Source: a bacterium (GTDB lineage Bacteria > Zhuqueibacterota > QNDG01 > JAFGCO01). From it: DNA of 64,000 nucleotides. A program made the translations under genes and the position numbers. The DNA lies in the NCBI GenBank assembly GCA_016930535.1, contig JAFGGN010000092.1, positions 1 through 64,000 on the forward strand. Reading direction: 5' to 3'. Below are positions 1 through 8,199 of the stretch, piece by piece (positions within the stretch are counted from its first letter, which is position 1; the number at the start of each line of letters is the position of its first letter). A model generated the notes under the pieces. That model had not been told where the DNA came from and searched no databases. It saw only the letters and a program-made list of their open reading frames with translations.

Positions 1-246
1 CAGAATTATCCCAATCCGTTCAATCCCACGACCATGATCCCGTTCGATCTTCCCGAGCGAAGCCATGTCCGTCTCAGCATCAGCAATGTACTGGGACAGG
101 AAATCAGGGAAATCGCCCGTGGAGAATACGGTGCAGGTCATCATGAAGTGATGCTGGATGCCGCTTCTCTGGCTGCAGGTGTGTACTTCTATCAAATCGA
201 GACTGAGCATTATACGGCTGTGAGAAAACTGGCCGTGGTCAAATAA
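1..246 (+). CDS. C-terminal end of a T9SS-secreted protein (partial)
   Basis: Open from the first base, so only the last 81 codons are present. The fragment begins with QNYPNPFNPTT and continues through LPERSHVRLSISN, VLGQEI and GVYFYQIET to a final KLAVVK. This is the conserved Por secretion-system (type IX, type A) sorting domain, which directs a protein across the outer membrane and is removed at the cell surface. The functional part of the protein lies outside the window, so its activity is unknown. A strong intrinsic terminator follows 37 bases after the stop. Family assignment of the domain is secure. Confidence 0.9.
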   Translation, partial: QNYPNPFNPTTMIPFDLPERSHVRLSISNVLGQEIREIARGEYGAGHHEVMLDAASLAAGVYFYQIETEHYTAVRKLAVVK

Positions 247-282
247 TGCCGCTTGAATTTTATCATTAATCTTCATATTTTG

Positions 283-320
283 GGTTCCGTGTTCTTCCAG
301 GGCACGGAACCTTTTTTTTT
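283..320 (+). terminator. Rho-independent terminator
   Basis: GGTTCCGTG (283-291) pairs perfectly with CACGGAACC (303-311) around an 11-base loop and is followed by nine T residues. It terminates the T9SS cargo gene that ends at 246. Confidence 0.9.
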
Positions 321-324
321 ACCG

Positions 325-378
325 ATCGAATCTGATCAGCGGGCGCATGCTCCGTGGCTTGCAGCGGGGAGCTTCAAT
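325..378 (-). repeat. REP-like palindromic element, copy 1
   Basis: On the minus strand this reads ATTGAAGCTCCCCGC, TGCAAGCCACGGAGC, then ATGCG and CGCTGATCAGATTCGAT. It is a diverged copy of a roughly 55-bp element also seen near 5950, 12644 and 44641. The core is an imperfect palindrome, CCCCGC-GGCAAGCC-GCGGGG in the best copy. The rest of the 247-605 spacer shows nothing else apart from the terminator and the AAAAGGAGA ribosome-binding site for the next gene. Confidence 0.65.
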
Positions 379-605
379 CATGCAGGAGAGAGCTGTTGAA
401 GGAAACCGCGATCCATGTTTCCACGGGCCCGGTGATCGATCCTGCGGCCCTGATAAAAAGAATCAGGATGTATCAATCTGCACGGTAAACGGCCGGACAT
501 GCGTAAGGATCGGGGGTATTCCGGAAACACCAGGATAGTAATGGATCACAGATTTGTGCCCACCGCGTTCAGGGCAATATTTATCTCTGTTAAAAGGAGA
601 TTGAT

Positions 606-1628
606 ATGAAAAACTGCCGTATGAATCCAGTTCGGTTTTTAATATTTTTGCCCCTGATTTTCGGCTGCACATCGACAAGGACCATCGGTCCGGACCAGGA
701 TCTTCAGGTGAACAGACCAGCAGTTCTGGTGACTTGCGATGGCACAGAGATGGATATCGACCGTGCCTGGACAGAGGAAGATTCGGTCCTTGCGGTTGAC
801 CGGTATGACAAAACACAATTGAAATTTCCCAGGACCGGCGTTCAGCGGATATGCGTCACGGACCGGGGAAAGGGCGCGGCGAAAGGGCTGCTGTTCGGCG
901 GCGGTGCGGGATTGCTGTACGGGATAGGAGCGGGACTGGCCGTTGAATCCGATGATGCGCTGGCACAGCCGGTGGCCGCGGGCTTCGTCGGCGGGATTCT
1001 GTTCGGCGCAGCGGGAGCTGCAGCCGGTTATGTCACAGGAGAAAATGATATCACTGTTCTTGGCCCCTGTGAACCGCCCGTCAGGACAACGGAATCCGGC
1101 ATGGTGCATGCTTCCAATCGAAAAAGATACTGCTGGTATATTTACGGAGAATCCGGATACGGTCCGGGAAACCTGTCCGTTCAAAGCGGGGAGACCTCAT
1201 CCGGGGGCAGAAACGGTATGGTTGGTTCGCCCGGCGGTGCTTATGAAATCGGGTTTCCCCTGAATGCGGACCGGCTGATCGGTTTTCACGCCGGAGGGTG
1301 GGGCAGTGATGAGGATAAATTGGAGGGAACGATCGAGCGTGGCATTCTGAACTTTTCACTCGTGATGACATCGTTTACCGGCAGGGGTGACATGTTCTGG
1401 CGTGCGGGCCTTGGCTACAGCAGCTTTGAATACGCACTGAAAGAAAACGACAGGCTTCTGACAAAGGAGACCAGGCACGGCCTGAACGGGATGTTCGGAG
1501 CGGGCTATACGCAATGGCTGGGCGGACATTTCAATCTGCTGGCCGGCATCGGTGTGAGCGGACATGTGTTTGAAAATAAACGGTCCGCTGCCCGCATCGA
1601 GGGCACACTGGGAATTATGTGGTACTGA
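606..1628 (+). CDS. glycine-zipper lipoprotein with possible C-terminal beta-barrel
   Basis: 340 residues. The N-terminus is a lipoprotein signal with lipobox LIFG-C, giving lipidation at Cys21. Residues 95-150 are strongly Gly/Ala-rich (GLLFGGGAGLLYGIGAGLA and FVGGILFGAAGAAAGY), like glycine-zipper membrane segments. The second half (about 170-340) alternates hydrophobic and polar residues and ends in GTLGIMWY, as in small outer-membrane barrels. The start follows an AAAAGGAGA ribosome-binding site at good spacing. It stands alone between the terminator of the previous gene and the LysE exporter. No family was recognised. An outer-membrane role is inferred from the signal and composition only. 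Confidence 0.7.
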   Translation: MKNCRMNPVRFLIFLPLIFGCTSTRTIGPDQDLQVNRPAVLVTCDGTEMDIDRAWTEEDSVLAVDRYDKTQLKFPRTGVQRICVTDRGKGAAKGLLFGGGAGLLYGIGAGLAVESDDALAQPVAAGFVGGILFGAAGAAAGYVTGENDITVLGPCEPPVRTTESGMVHASNRKRYCWYIYGESGYGPGNLSVQSGETSSGGRNGMVGSPGGAYEIGFPLNADRLIGFHAGGWGSDEDKLEGTIERGILNFSLVMTSFTGRGDMFWRAGLGYSSFEYALKENDRLLTKETRHGLNGMFGAGYTQWLGGHFNLLAGIGVSGHVFENKRSAARIEGTLGIMWY

Positions 1629-1785
1629 TTGATGTTTATATCCGCACGGGGGGTTGCTTCGTCCTGTCCGGGCGGCAAGTGCGGACCGTTTGACAGAAGC
1701 GATAAATCCGCCGCACTTGCCGATGCGCGAAGGTTGCACCGATAGTGGATTGTTTGCCCATCGGCATCAGAACCCGGGGAATCGT

Positions 1786-2400
1786 ATGAATACTGAAGTT
1801 CTTTTCGCTTTTTTTCTGGGCATGCTGGTTTTGGCTGCCACACCCGGTCCCGGTGTTTTTGCATCGGTGTCCAGGGCCGTTTCAGAGGGATTCCGGTCGG
1901 CGCTGATATTCATCGGCGGACTGGTCACCGGTGATATCCTGTTTTTCTGCCTTGCGCTTCTCGGCCTGTCAGCCATCTCTTTACTCATGGGAAGGCTGTT
2001 TTTTATCATCCGAATCACAGGGGGCGCTTACCTGGTATTTCTGGGGATACAAATGATCCGGCGCAGGGGAGAGGAATTCAGGAACGGTGTCAAATCTTCC
2101 GGCCGGCATAAATCCTATATCAGCGGTCTGCTGGTAACCCTGGGAAATCCCAAGCCGATTTTGTTTTATGCGAGTGTTGTCCCCACTATCATCGATATTC
2201 ACGAAATAAACGGGGTCGAAGTTCTGGCCATCGCCTTCATTATTACGGCGGTTTCGTTCATTGTGATCGGAGTCTACTGTGCTCTCGCAGTCCTGTCGAA
2301 ATCGGTTTTTATACAGAAACGTCATTACGGAAGGATCAATACGGTTTCAGGCCTGGTGCTGATAACGGTCGGCTCGGCCATCCTGCTTAAAAAACATTGA
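1786..2400 (+). CDS. LysE/RhtB family amino-acid exporter
   Basis: 204 residues with about six hydrophobic segments. The N-terminal ATPGPGVFASVSRAVSEGF is the LysE/RhtB signature. GGAYLVFLGIQMIRRR and GLLVTLGNPKPILFYASVVP are the other family blocks. Members export amino acids or related small molecules using the proton gradient, and the substrate here cannot be read from sequence. The frame stays open upstream to 1654, but the ATG at 1786 aligns with the family N-terminus. A short stem ACCGCC/GGCGGT overlaps the stop codon and may attenuate transcription. Confidence 0.88.
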   Translation: MNTEVLFAFFLGMLVLAATPGPGVFASVSRAVSEGFRSALIFIGGLVTGDILFFCLALLGLSAISLLMGRLFFIIRITGGAYLVFLGIQMIRRRGEEFRNGVKSSGRHKSYISGLLVTLGNPKPILFYASVVPTIIDIHEINGVEVLAIAFIITAVSFIVIGVYCALAVLSKSVFIQKRHYGRINTVSGLVLITVGSAILLKKH

Positions 2401-2418
2401 CCGCCGGCAGGCGGTTTC
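2400..2418 (+). terminator. possible weak terminator hairpin
   Basis: ACCGCC (2400-2405) pairs with GGCGGT (2410-2415) around GGCA, followed only by TTTCC. The stem begins on the last base of the LysE stop codon. The T-tract is short, so efficiency is doubtful. Confidence 0.3.
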
Positions 2419-2531
2419 CCTGTGAGGCCCTTGTTTTCCATTTGCATTTAGTGATTATATTTGATATTATTGTGCATCTGTTTTCCTGTTTTTATGTTAT
2501 TTTCCAGGAGCTGTTTTCATTCTGAGACCGG

Positions 2532-4202
2532 ATGAAGCACGATATCAACAATTCAGTGATCCCGCCTTCCGGAAACATGAACAGCGCGGGGCAATCCGAA
2601 ATTCAGGAATATCTCGATACAACCAGAAAACGACGATGGGTATTTGCCCGTGCGGCCCTGGTGGGTGCCTGTGCGGGTATGATCGCCTTGCTGTTCCGTG
2701 CTTCCCTGTCCGGCATGGATTTGTTCAGGAACAGAATGATCGCCTGGTCGCACTGCTCACCGGTATTCGGATGGATTTTTCCCGTGCTTTTTGCCATGGC
2801 CGGAACCCTGATCGCCGTCCTTGTGACGCGGCGGTATGCGCCCGAGGCCGGCGGAAGCGGAATTCCTCATTTGAAGGCGGTGCTGCATCGTATCCGGCCC
2901 ATCGACTGGAAACGCATCCTGCCGGTCAAGTTTTTCGGCGGCATTGTCGCGGTCGGCAGCGGACTGGCACTGGGGCGTGAGGGCCCCACCGTTCAGATGG
3001 GAGGCGCGATCGGGGACGCTGTTTCGCGCTCGCTGAAACTCTCCGAGCGTGAGCGCCTGACCCTGATAACGGCCGGTGCCGGAGCGGGACTGGCCGCAGC
3101 GTTCAATGCCCCTTTGTCAGGTCTCGTGTTCGTGCTGGAGGAGGTCCGTCGCGATTTTCAGCCCGTCATGTTCGGAGCCGCGCTGATCGCGGCGATTGTT
3201 GCCGATGTTTTCGCACAGATCTGGTCGGGGCAGTTTCCGATATTTACCATCCCGAGTTATCCCGTTTTGCCGCTCGCTTCCCTTCCTGTTTTTATTCTGC
3301 TGGGCGTGGTTGCAGGAGCCGCGGGTGCGCTGTTCAACCGCGGATTGCTGGCGGTCATCAGACTGAACGGGCGTCTGCCGAAGCATCATTTTATCCTGAT
3401 GACGGCCCTGACAGGCGGTCTGGTCGGACTGTCCGGATGGTTTTTTCCGGAACTCATCGGCAGCGGGCATCACCTGGTGGAATCCACGCTTCAGGGGGAC
3501 CTGTTTCTCGGTGTGATCCCCCTGTTGTTCGCAAGCCGGTTTCTGCTGACGATTATGAGTTACGGTACAGGCGCTCCGGGCGGTATTTTTACGCCGCTGC
3601 TGGTATTCGGAGCCCTGATCGGTCTGGCAGTCGGGCAGGTGGCCAATCGAATCGCGCCGGATGTCGTGCCCATACCTGCGGTTTTCGCCGTGGTGGGTAT
3701 GGCCGCCTATTTCACGGCCATCGTACGCGCTCCCATTACGGGGATCGTACTCATCATCGAAATGACCGGGAGCCATTCTCAGATACTGCCCCTTCTGGTG
3801 AGCTGTTTCTGCGCGTACGCGGTCAACGAATTCATCAAGGAATCGCCGATTTACGAGGCATTGCTGGAACATGATTTGAACAAGGGGGGGGAGGGCCCGT
3901 TCTTAAAGGAACCGGTGGTGGCAGAATTCACGATCCAGGCAGGTGCCCCCTTCGAAGGATGCGAAGTGCGCTCGCTCGGGCTTCCCTCCGGATGCATCCT
4001 GGTGCGCTGTTCGGACGGAAAACGGGAGTGGGTGCCGAAAGCGGACACCTTGCTCGAGGCCCATTTGCGCTTGACGGCCATGATCGAGCCTGAAGCTGCC
4101 CACGCACTGGAAATCCTGCGCCGGGGATGCCGGGCGGCGGGTGGGGCCGGGAAGGGCGGCTTGAATTCAGGCGGCACAGCGGGAGACTTCAAGTGTCCAT
4201 AG
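2532..4202 (+). CDS. ClC-family chloride channel or H+/Cl- antiporter with TrkA-C-like tail
   Basis: 556 residues. All anion-selectivity blocks are present: GGSGIPHLKA, GREGPTVQMG and GAPGGIFTPLLVFGA. The gating glutamate of GREGP is Glu150. FVLEE keeps the second glutamate (Glu204), which is the internal proton acceptor in ClC antiporters, so proton-coupled exchange is more likely than a passive channel. After about ten membrane segments, residues 465-535 (AEFTIQAGAPFEGCEVRSL through LLEAHLRLTAMI) resemble a TrkA-C/RCK-C regulatory domain. The last 25 residues are Gly-rich. It is the first gene of a possible pair with the small membrane protein downstream. Confidence 0.92.
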   Translation: MKHDINNSVIPPSGNMNSAGQSEIQEYLDTTRKRRWVFARAALVGACAGMIALLFRASLSGMDLFRNRMIAWSHCSPVFGWIFPVLFAMAGTLIAVLVTRRYAPEAGGSGIPHLKAVLHRIRPIDWKRILPVKFFGGIVAVGSGLALGREGPTVQMGGAIGDAVSRSLKLSERERLTLITAGAGAGLAAAFNAPLSGLVFVLEEVRRDFQPVMFGAALIAAIVADVFAQIWSGQFPIFTIPSYPVLPLASLPVFILLGVVAGAAGALFNRGLLAVIRLNGRLPKHHFILMTALTGGLVGLSGWFFPELIGSGHHLVESTLQGDLFLGVIPLLFASRFLLTIMSYGTGAPGGIFTPLLVFGALIGLAVGQVANRIAPDVVPIPAVFAVVGMAAYFTAIVRAPITGIVLIIEMTGSHSQILPLLVSCFCAYAVNEFIKESPIYEALLEHDLNKGGEGPFLKEPVVAEFTIQAGAPFEGCEVRSLGLPSGCILVRCSDGKREWVPKADTLLEAHLRLTAMIEPEAAHALEILRRGCRAAGGAGKGGLNSGGTAGDFKCP

Positions 4203-4240
4203 CACGCTGATGAGATGAATTATAAATGAGGGGGTGTTTG

Positions 4241-4747
4241 ATGAATCCCGTGCTTCAGAAATATATCGACAGGCAAAAGCGTCTCATGACCTTTCTTTGG
4301 ATCAGCCATTTCCCATCCTATGGAATCTATTATTACATCGTAAATAATGAGGCACGCGCTTTTACAGATCCCCCCGGACAACCATCCGTTTTATTCGCAT
4401 TGCTGAGTCTGATATTTGTGATCGCCGGAATATCCATGAGTCATGCCGCCTTTTCTTCGGATAAAATGTACAAACGGACGATACGTCCTGTAATATTGCC
4501 CCCCGGGATGCAGGATCTTTCGGAACCGGAAAAACGAATCCATAAAATTGTGACGGATTCCTATACGTATTTTATGATCAGCCTGGGTTCCGTGCATACC
4601 TGTGCCATTTTCGGTTTGATTTCCAGCATGATGTCCTGCAACAACCAAATTTACCTGATTCATGGTGCGACAGCCGTGATCGGTGCTATTTTCTGCAGGC
4701 CTCGGGTGGACCGGCTGCTGGAAAGTCTGAATCACCCGGGCATGTAA
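4241..4747 (+). CDS. small integral membrane protein, unknown function
   Basis: 168 residues. Four hydrophobic stretches are visible: around residues 13-30, 45-69 (LFALLSLIFVIAGISM), 106-132 and 138-152. The start was placed at the ATG at 4241 because GAGGGGG lies five bases upstream. An in-frame ATG 15 bases earlier has no ribosome-binding site. It lies 38 bases after the ClC gene on the same strand and may be cotranscribed. No known family was recognised. Confidence 0.7.
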   Translation: MNPVLQKYIDRQKRLMTFLWISHFPSYGIYYYIVNNEARAFTDPPGQPSVLFALLSLIFVIAGISMSHAAFSSDKMYKRTIRPVILPPGMQDLSEPEKRIHKIVTDSYTYFMISLGSVHTCAIFGLISSMMSCNNQIYLIHGATAVIGAIFCRPRVDRLLESLNHPGM

Positions 4748-4864
4748 TTCGGGAGGAAAACTGTACCGGACCGGTTCAACGATGTACCAATTCCGAATAT
4801 GTTGCCCCCCATGTTTTCCACGAAGGCAATTTCTATATATCTGATAATAAATAGATTAAGTGCA

Positions 4865-4901
4865 ATGAAAAAGGTATAGACCGTCGTATGCTACGGTCTA
4901 T
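4865..4901 (-). terminator. Rho-independent terminator of the HExxH lipoprotein gene
   Basis: ATAGACCGT (4876-4884) and ACGGTCTAT (4893-4901) form a perfect 9-bp stem with an 8-base loop. On the minus strand the stem is followed by ACCTTTTTC. It sits 13 bases beyond the stop codon at 4915. Confidence 0.7.
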
Positions 4902-4914
4902 GCACCGGTGTGTG

Positions 4915-5778
4915 TTATGGGCCGTCCCCGGGCCGCATCATGACGTGAAACAGGGACTCGATGTCGCAGAACAGGTCCGGATTGTCCCGGACAAGAGAAC
5001 CGATCAGTTTTTCCCCGCCCGCATAAAACGTGATCCGGTGATACGGTTTCTCCGATCCGTAAGCATTATCGGCCAGACCGAATGTATTTCTGAGCCTGTT
5101 CTCGATAAGACGGGCGAATCCTTCCTTCCATTCCTGCCAGACCATAAATTCATAATCGACCGGATTGAGATGCTGCCTGAGCTTCATCCGGCAGGCCCTG
5201 ATCCGCGGCCGGTCATTCGAATCCAGTGCTGTGAGCATTGTATCGTACTGCGCCGTAAAGACCGGATCGTCATAGGGGAACGGATGCATGATTTCCCACG
5301 CGGGATCGCTGCTTCGGCCCAGTTGCAGTGATTTTTTCAGTGGCCGTTCGCAGATATCGTACTGCGTGCAATGCATGAATTCGTGGAGTATGATGATATG
5401 GCCGTCCGGTTTGTCGAAAACCTGCCGTGTGACGACGCAGGTGGCACGGCCGTCGATCGGAAAACTGGCCTGTACGCCCGGCGGCAGGGGAAAGGGCACG
5501 GACCGTTTATATGAATAATGCCAGCCCTGACCGGCGGAATCAGGATCGAACAGGTAATACTGATCGTCTTTCACCACGGCAATAGGATGCCGCCTGCCCA
5601 GAAACGGATGGATGCCAAGTGCTTTTTGCTGAACCGCAGGCAATGGTTGAATCATGACGAGACAGTCACGGATAAAAAATTCATCGGACATGTCCTGCGC
5701 TTTCATACAACTGCCGGTCAGGCATAAAATACAGAAAAGGCCGGCCATGATTCTGCTGTCCTTTTGTTCTGGTTTCAT
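4915..5778 (-). CDS. putative HExxH zinc-metalloprotease lipoprotein
   Basis: 287 residues. The ATG at 5778 is chosen because GGAG precedes it by six bases. It gives a lipoprotein signal with LTGS-C (Cys24). HIIILHEFMH places the HExxH zinc motif at His132-Glu133-His136. A later EWKEGFARLIE (around 216-226) could supply the third zinc ligand, as in gluzincins. The protein would be anchored in the envelope, facing the periplasm or the outside. It is followed by a clear terminator, so it is monocistronic. It could not be placed in a named peptidase family. Metal binding is inferred from the motif. Confidence 0.72.
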   Translation of the reverse strand: MKPEQKDSRIMAGLFCILCLTGSCMKAQDMSDEFFIRDCLVMIQPLPAVQQKALGIHPFLGRRHPIAVVKDDQYYLFDPDSAGQGWHYSYKRSVPFPLPPGVQASFPIDGRATCVVTRQVFDKPDGHIIILHEFMHCTQYDICERPLKKSLQLGRSSDPAWEIMHPFPYDDPVFTAQYDTMLTALDSNDRPRIRACRMKLRQHLNPVDYEFMVWQEWKEGFARLIENRLRNTFGLADNAYGSEKPYHRITFYAGGEKLIGSLVRDNPDLFCDIESLFHVMMRPGDGP

Positions 5779-5949
5779 ATAACGCTCCGTTGTCACGACA
5801 TTCGAATCGGATTGGAATCACAGAGATCGAATCCGGGGATGCCCGGTCTTCAAACCGCTGGCTTCGCCGGGGTTCATACAGACGCCACCTGAAGCGGCGG
5901 CCGTTTACTCCGGGTTTCACAATAAGGACGAACCAGGCCGTAAAAATGT

Positions 5950-6034
5950 TTTGAATCTGAACAGCGAGCCAATATCAATTATTTTTACCTTACAGATGAA
6001 CATTCCCCGCGGCTTGCCGCGGGGAGCTTCAATT
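5950..6034 (-). repeat. REP-like palindromic element, copy 2 (best palindrome)
   Basis: On the minus strand it reads ATTGAAGCT, then CCCCGCGGCAAGCCGCGGGG (6005-6024 region) and AATGTTC. The tail GCTGTTCAGATTCAAAA is displaced by about 28 extra bases. The core is a perfect 9-bp stem with an AA loop. It interrupts the truncated glycosidase frame described at 5985-6200. Confidence 0.7.
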
Positions 6035-6200
6035 GTCCGGCTTTCCCCCCGATCATGAGGAACGGTTTTCCTTCCAGGATGAGCCGTGTGGCGGTTCCCT
6101 GTTTTTCGAGGCGGGGACTGTTTGAAGCGGACAAGGACAAAAGTGTGCCCGTCAGTATCCATGCCGCGCCGGTCAGCAAACAGTTCGGTTTTCGGTTCAT
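5985..6200 (-). pseudogene. truncated N-terminus of a GH35/DUF5597-like beta-galactosidase
   Basis: 71 codons beginning at an ATG (6200) with AAGGA upstream. The first 25 residues look like a signal peptide (LLTGAAWILTGTLLSLSAS). They are followed by SPRLEKQGTATRLILEGKP and FLMIGGKAGQL, which is how many bacterial GH35-type beta-galactosidases with a DUF5597 tail begin after their signal. The similarity stops at the palindromic repeat: the next residues (KLPAASRGECSSVR) are encoded by repeat DNA, then a stop. No continuation of the enzyme is seen in 5779-5985. It is most likely a remnant truncated at the repeat. The family call is from memory of the motif. Confidence 0.5.
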
Positions 6201-6251
6201 TTGAATCTTTCCTTAAATTATTACGTAACAATCAAAAATTAAAAAATCCAT

Positions 6252-6276
6252 CCGGTTTTCACGATAATAAAACCGG
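6252..6276. promoter_or_regulatory. inverted repeat in the divergent spacer upstream of the sigma factor
   Basis: CCGGTTTT (6252-6259) and AAAACCGG (6269-6276) form a perfect 8-bp inverted repeat with a 9-base spacer. It lies between the broken glycosidase start and the ECF sigma gene. It may be an operator or a bidirectional hairpin, and nothing distinguishes the two. Confidence 0.35.
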
Positions 6277-6344
6277 CACTGGCATTTTCATGACAAAATG
6301 ATTATATTCTGAACAATTTTTACATTGAAATGATCCGGTAAACA

Positions 6345-6881
6345 ATGAAGCTCAATACGGCCACATGTTCCGACGCGGAACTGGTACGGAAAATCCGGAG
6401 CTCCGACAGCAGGGCTTTTCAGGTGCTCTATTTCCGTTACCATGATGCCATTTTCCGTTTTTTATGGTTCCGCCTGCACTGCAGGGACACGGCCGCGGAT
6501 TTCGTTCAGGAAGTATTTACCCGGGTATGGGAAAGGCGCGTGCATCTGGATCCTGAAAAGTCCGTGAGAGCATACTGTTACCGGATCGCGCACAATCTCG
6601 TGGTCGATCATCTGAAGAGCCGCGAAAAGGAGAGAACGTTTGTCAGGGAACACCCGGCTGCAGAACGGACCCGGTTCGAGGACAGGGCAAATCTGAAAAT
6701 CGATTATGAAACGGTCATGGCCGGTCTCAGCGAACCGGTACGCCTGACATTCCATCTGAACCGTTTCGAGGGACTGACCTATACCGAAATCGCGGACATG
6801 CTCGGGATTTCTGTAAAAACCGTGGAGTACCGGATGTCGCAGGCCCTCGACAGGCTCAGGGGGATGATGAAGCAGGATTGA
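6345..6881 (+). CDS. ECF-type RNA polymerase sigma factor, FecI-like
   Basis: 178 residues. Region sigma-2 spans about 25-92 ([50 protein letters not shown]). Region sigma-4 spans about 120-172 ([21 protein letters not shown]), a helix-turn-helix for the -35 element. It is followed, after a repeat-filled spacer of 288 bases, by a FecR anti-sigma factor and a TonB receptor with an STN domain. In such cassettes the receptor senses a ligand outside the cell, FecR relays the signal through the inner membrane, and the sigma factor switches on receptor expression. The target promoter is likely its own operon, but this is not shown. Confidence 0.92.
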   Translation: MKLNTATCSDAELVRKIRSSDSRAFQVLYFRYHDAIFRFLWFRLHCRDTAADFVQEVFTRVWERRVHLDPEKSVRAYCYRIAHNLVVDHLKSREKERTFVREHPAAERTRFEDRANLKIDYETVMAGLSEPVRLTFHLNRFEGLTYTEIADMLGISVKTVEYRMSQALDRLRGMMKQD

Positions 6882-6891
6882 AGGACAGGGA

Positions 6892-7092
6892 GGGTCATTG
6901 GGTCCATAGGGTCGTTGGGTCATCGGGTCTATTGGATCGTCATGCCGGATAGTGAAACGGAAACATGGAGATACGGAGAAACGGGGAGAAAATCCGACAT
7001 GTTGTTCTTTCTCCGTTTCACCCTTTCTCCGGTTCTCCGGATCACGTTCAGACCCTACGACGCTATGACCCAACAGACCCAACGACCAAAAA
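6892..7092 (+). repeat. composite intergenic repeat, arms A-B-B'-A'
   Basis: Starting 11 bases after the sigma-factor stop, the spacer holds GGGTC words (6894-6945), then GAAACGGAAAC/GGAGAAACGGGGAGAAA words (6955-6995). Next come the reverse complement of the second set (TTTCTCCGTTTCACC, 7012-7045) and the reverse complement of the first (GACCC words, 7047-7090). As RNA this could form a long imperfect stem. It is the smallest and most symmetric copy of the composite repeat. Confidence 0.75.
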
Positions 7093-7169
7093 AATATCGG
7101 GCGTGATTAGGGTATTTTCGGCACCAACCAGTATATATTTATGGAAGCGAGAATTTGAAAGGTCGTGAT

Positions 7170-8198
7170 ATGGAGCGGGATAAATTCAGGCGGATCGTGA
7201 TCAGGGTCGTGACCGGAGAAGCATCCGAAGCGGAAATCAGGATGCTGCAGGAGTTGCTGAAATCGCCCGGACACCGTGCGTTTTACGAGTCCGTGGTCTC
7301 GGCCTGGACCCATGTGCCGGAGCCGCCTTCCCCGCCGTCCATGCCAGACAAGAAAAAGCAATGGGCCGATCTGGAGAAACGCCTGTCATTTTCATCAGAA
7401 AAGAAGCCAGTCCGTGTGCCGGATACCGGATGGTTTTTCCGCTGGGTCGCAGGAAGACCCGGAATCGCGGCGGCGGGTGCCGCAATCGCCTGTTTACTTG
7501 CGGCCGCAGTGATATTGCATCAGCCGGTCCGGGATCTGGTCGTTTACCGGTCCGTCCGGACGCAGAACGGCGAAACGAAAACATGGGTGCTGCCCGACGG
7601 ATCGCAGGTGCTTCTGAACCATGGCAGTAGGCTCAGTGTGCCCCGGTCATTCACTCCGGCCTGCAGAGAAGTAAAGCTTCAGGGAGAGGCATTTTTCGAT
7701 GTCATGGCCGCTGAAGGTCCGTTCACGATACAGACCGGCAATGCAACGGTCACGGTGCTCGGCACTGAATTTGACGTATGGGCAAGAGAAAAGAAGAAGC
7801 GTGTCATGGAGACGCGAGTCATCGTGAAAGAGGGGACGGTTCGGCTGGGTGCCTCCGGATCCGACACCGCGGATGTGAAGCTGACGGCCGGACTGATGGC
7901 ATCCGTGGACAGAAGGCTGCCGCCTTCCGTTCCCGTGCCCGTGGATGTGAATCACAGGCTGGGTTGGATGGAACGGCGGCTCGTTTTCGAGGAAACCCCG
8001 GTGCGGGAAGCTTTCCAGGAGCTGGTCCGGTATTACAATGTGTCCATCGTCCTGAAAGACAAAGAACTGGAATCCCTGACCATAACAGCCGTGTTCGACA
8101 GGCTGGGCATCGATGTGGTCCTGGAATCGATCTGTCTGGCAATCGATGCGGAGTATGTTTACGAGAAAGGCCATTATACTGTTTTCAGCAGGAATTGA
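7170..8198 (+). CDS. FecR-family anti-sigma factor
   Basis: 342 residues. A cytoplasmic N-terminal segment (1-95) is followed by one membrane segment (about 97-117), a FecR domain (about 130-230; TWVLPDGSQVLLNHGSRL, GEAFFDV, VTVLGTEFDVWA) and a C-terminal DUF4974 domain (about 270-340; ETPVREAFQELVRYYNVSIV). The ATG at 7170 has AAAGG eight bases upstream. The frame also has a TTG 15 bases earlier with no better signal. Its stop is one base from the start of the receptor gene, so the two are translationally linked. It should hold the ECF sigma factor at the membrane and receive the signal from the STN domain of the receptor. Confidence 0.92.
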   Translation: MERDKFRRIVIRVVTGEASEAEIRMLQELLKSPGHRAFYESVVSAWTHVPEPPSPPSMPDKKKQWADLEKRLSFSSEKKPVRVPDTGWFFRWVAGRPGIAAAGAAIACLLAAAVILHQPVRDLVVYRSVRTQNGETKTWVLPDGSQVLLNHGSRLSVPRSFTPACREVKLQGEAFFDVMAAEGPFTIQTGNATVTVLGTEFDVWAREKKKRVMETRVIVKEGTVRLGASGSDTADVKLTAGLMASVDRRLPPSVPVPVDVNHRLGWMERRLVFEETPVREAFQELVRYYNVSIVLKDKELESLTITAVFDRLGIDVVLESICLAIDAEYVYEKGHYTVFSRN

Positions 8199-8199
8199 C

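Noticed and set aside
347..538. Short plus-strand frame in the first spacer
   Set aside because: It begins inside the REP-like element, lacks a ribosome-binding site and has no recognisable features.
5797..5950. GC-rich stretch with ACCGCTGGCTTCGCCGGGG, considered as another palindromic repeat
   Set aside because: Only one copy was seen in the window and the pairing is imperfect, so it is not supported as a repeat family.
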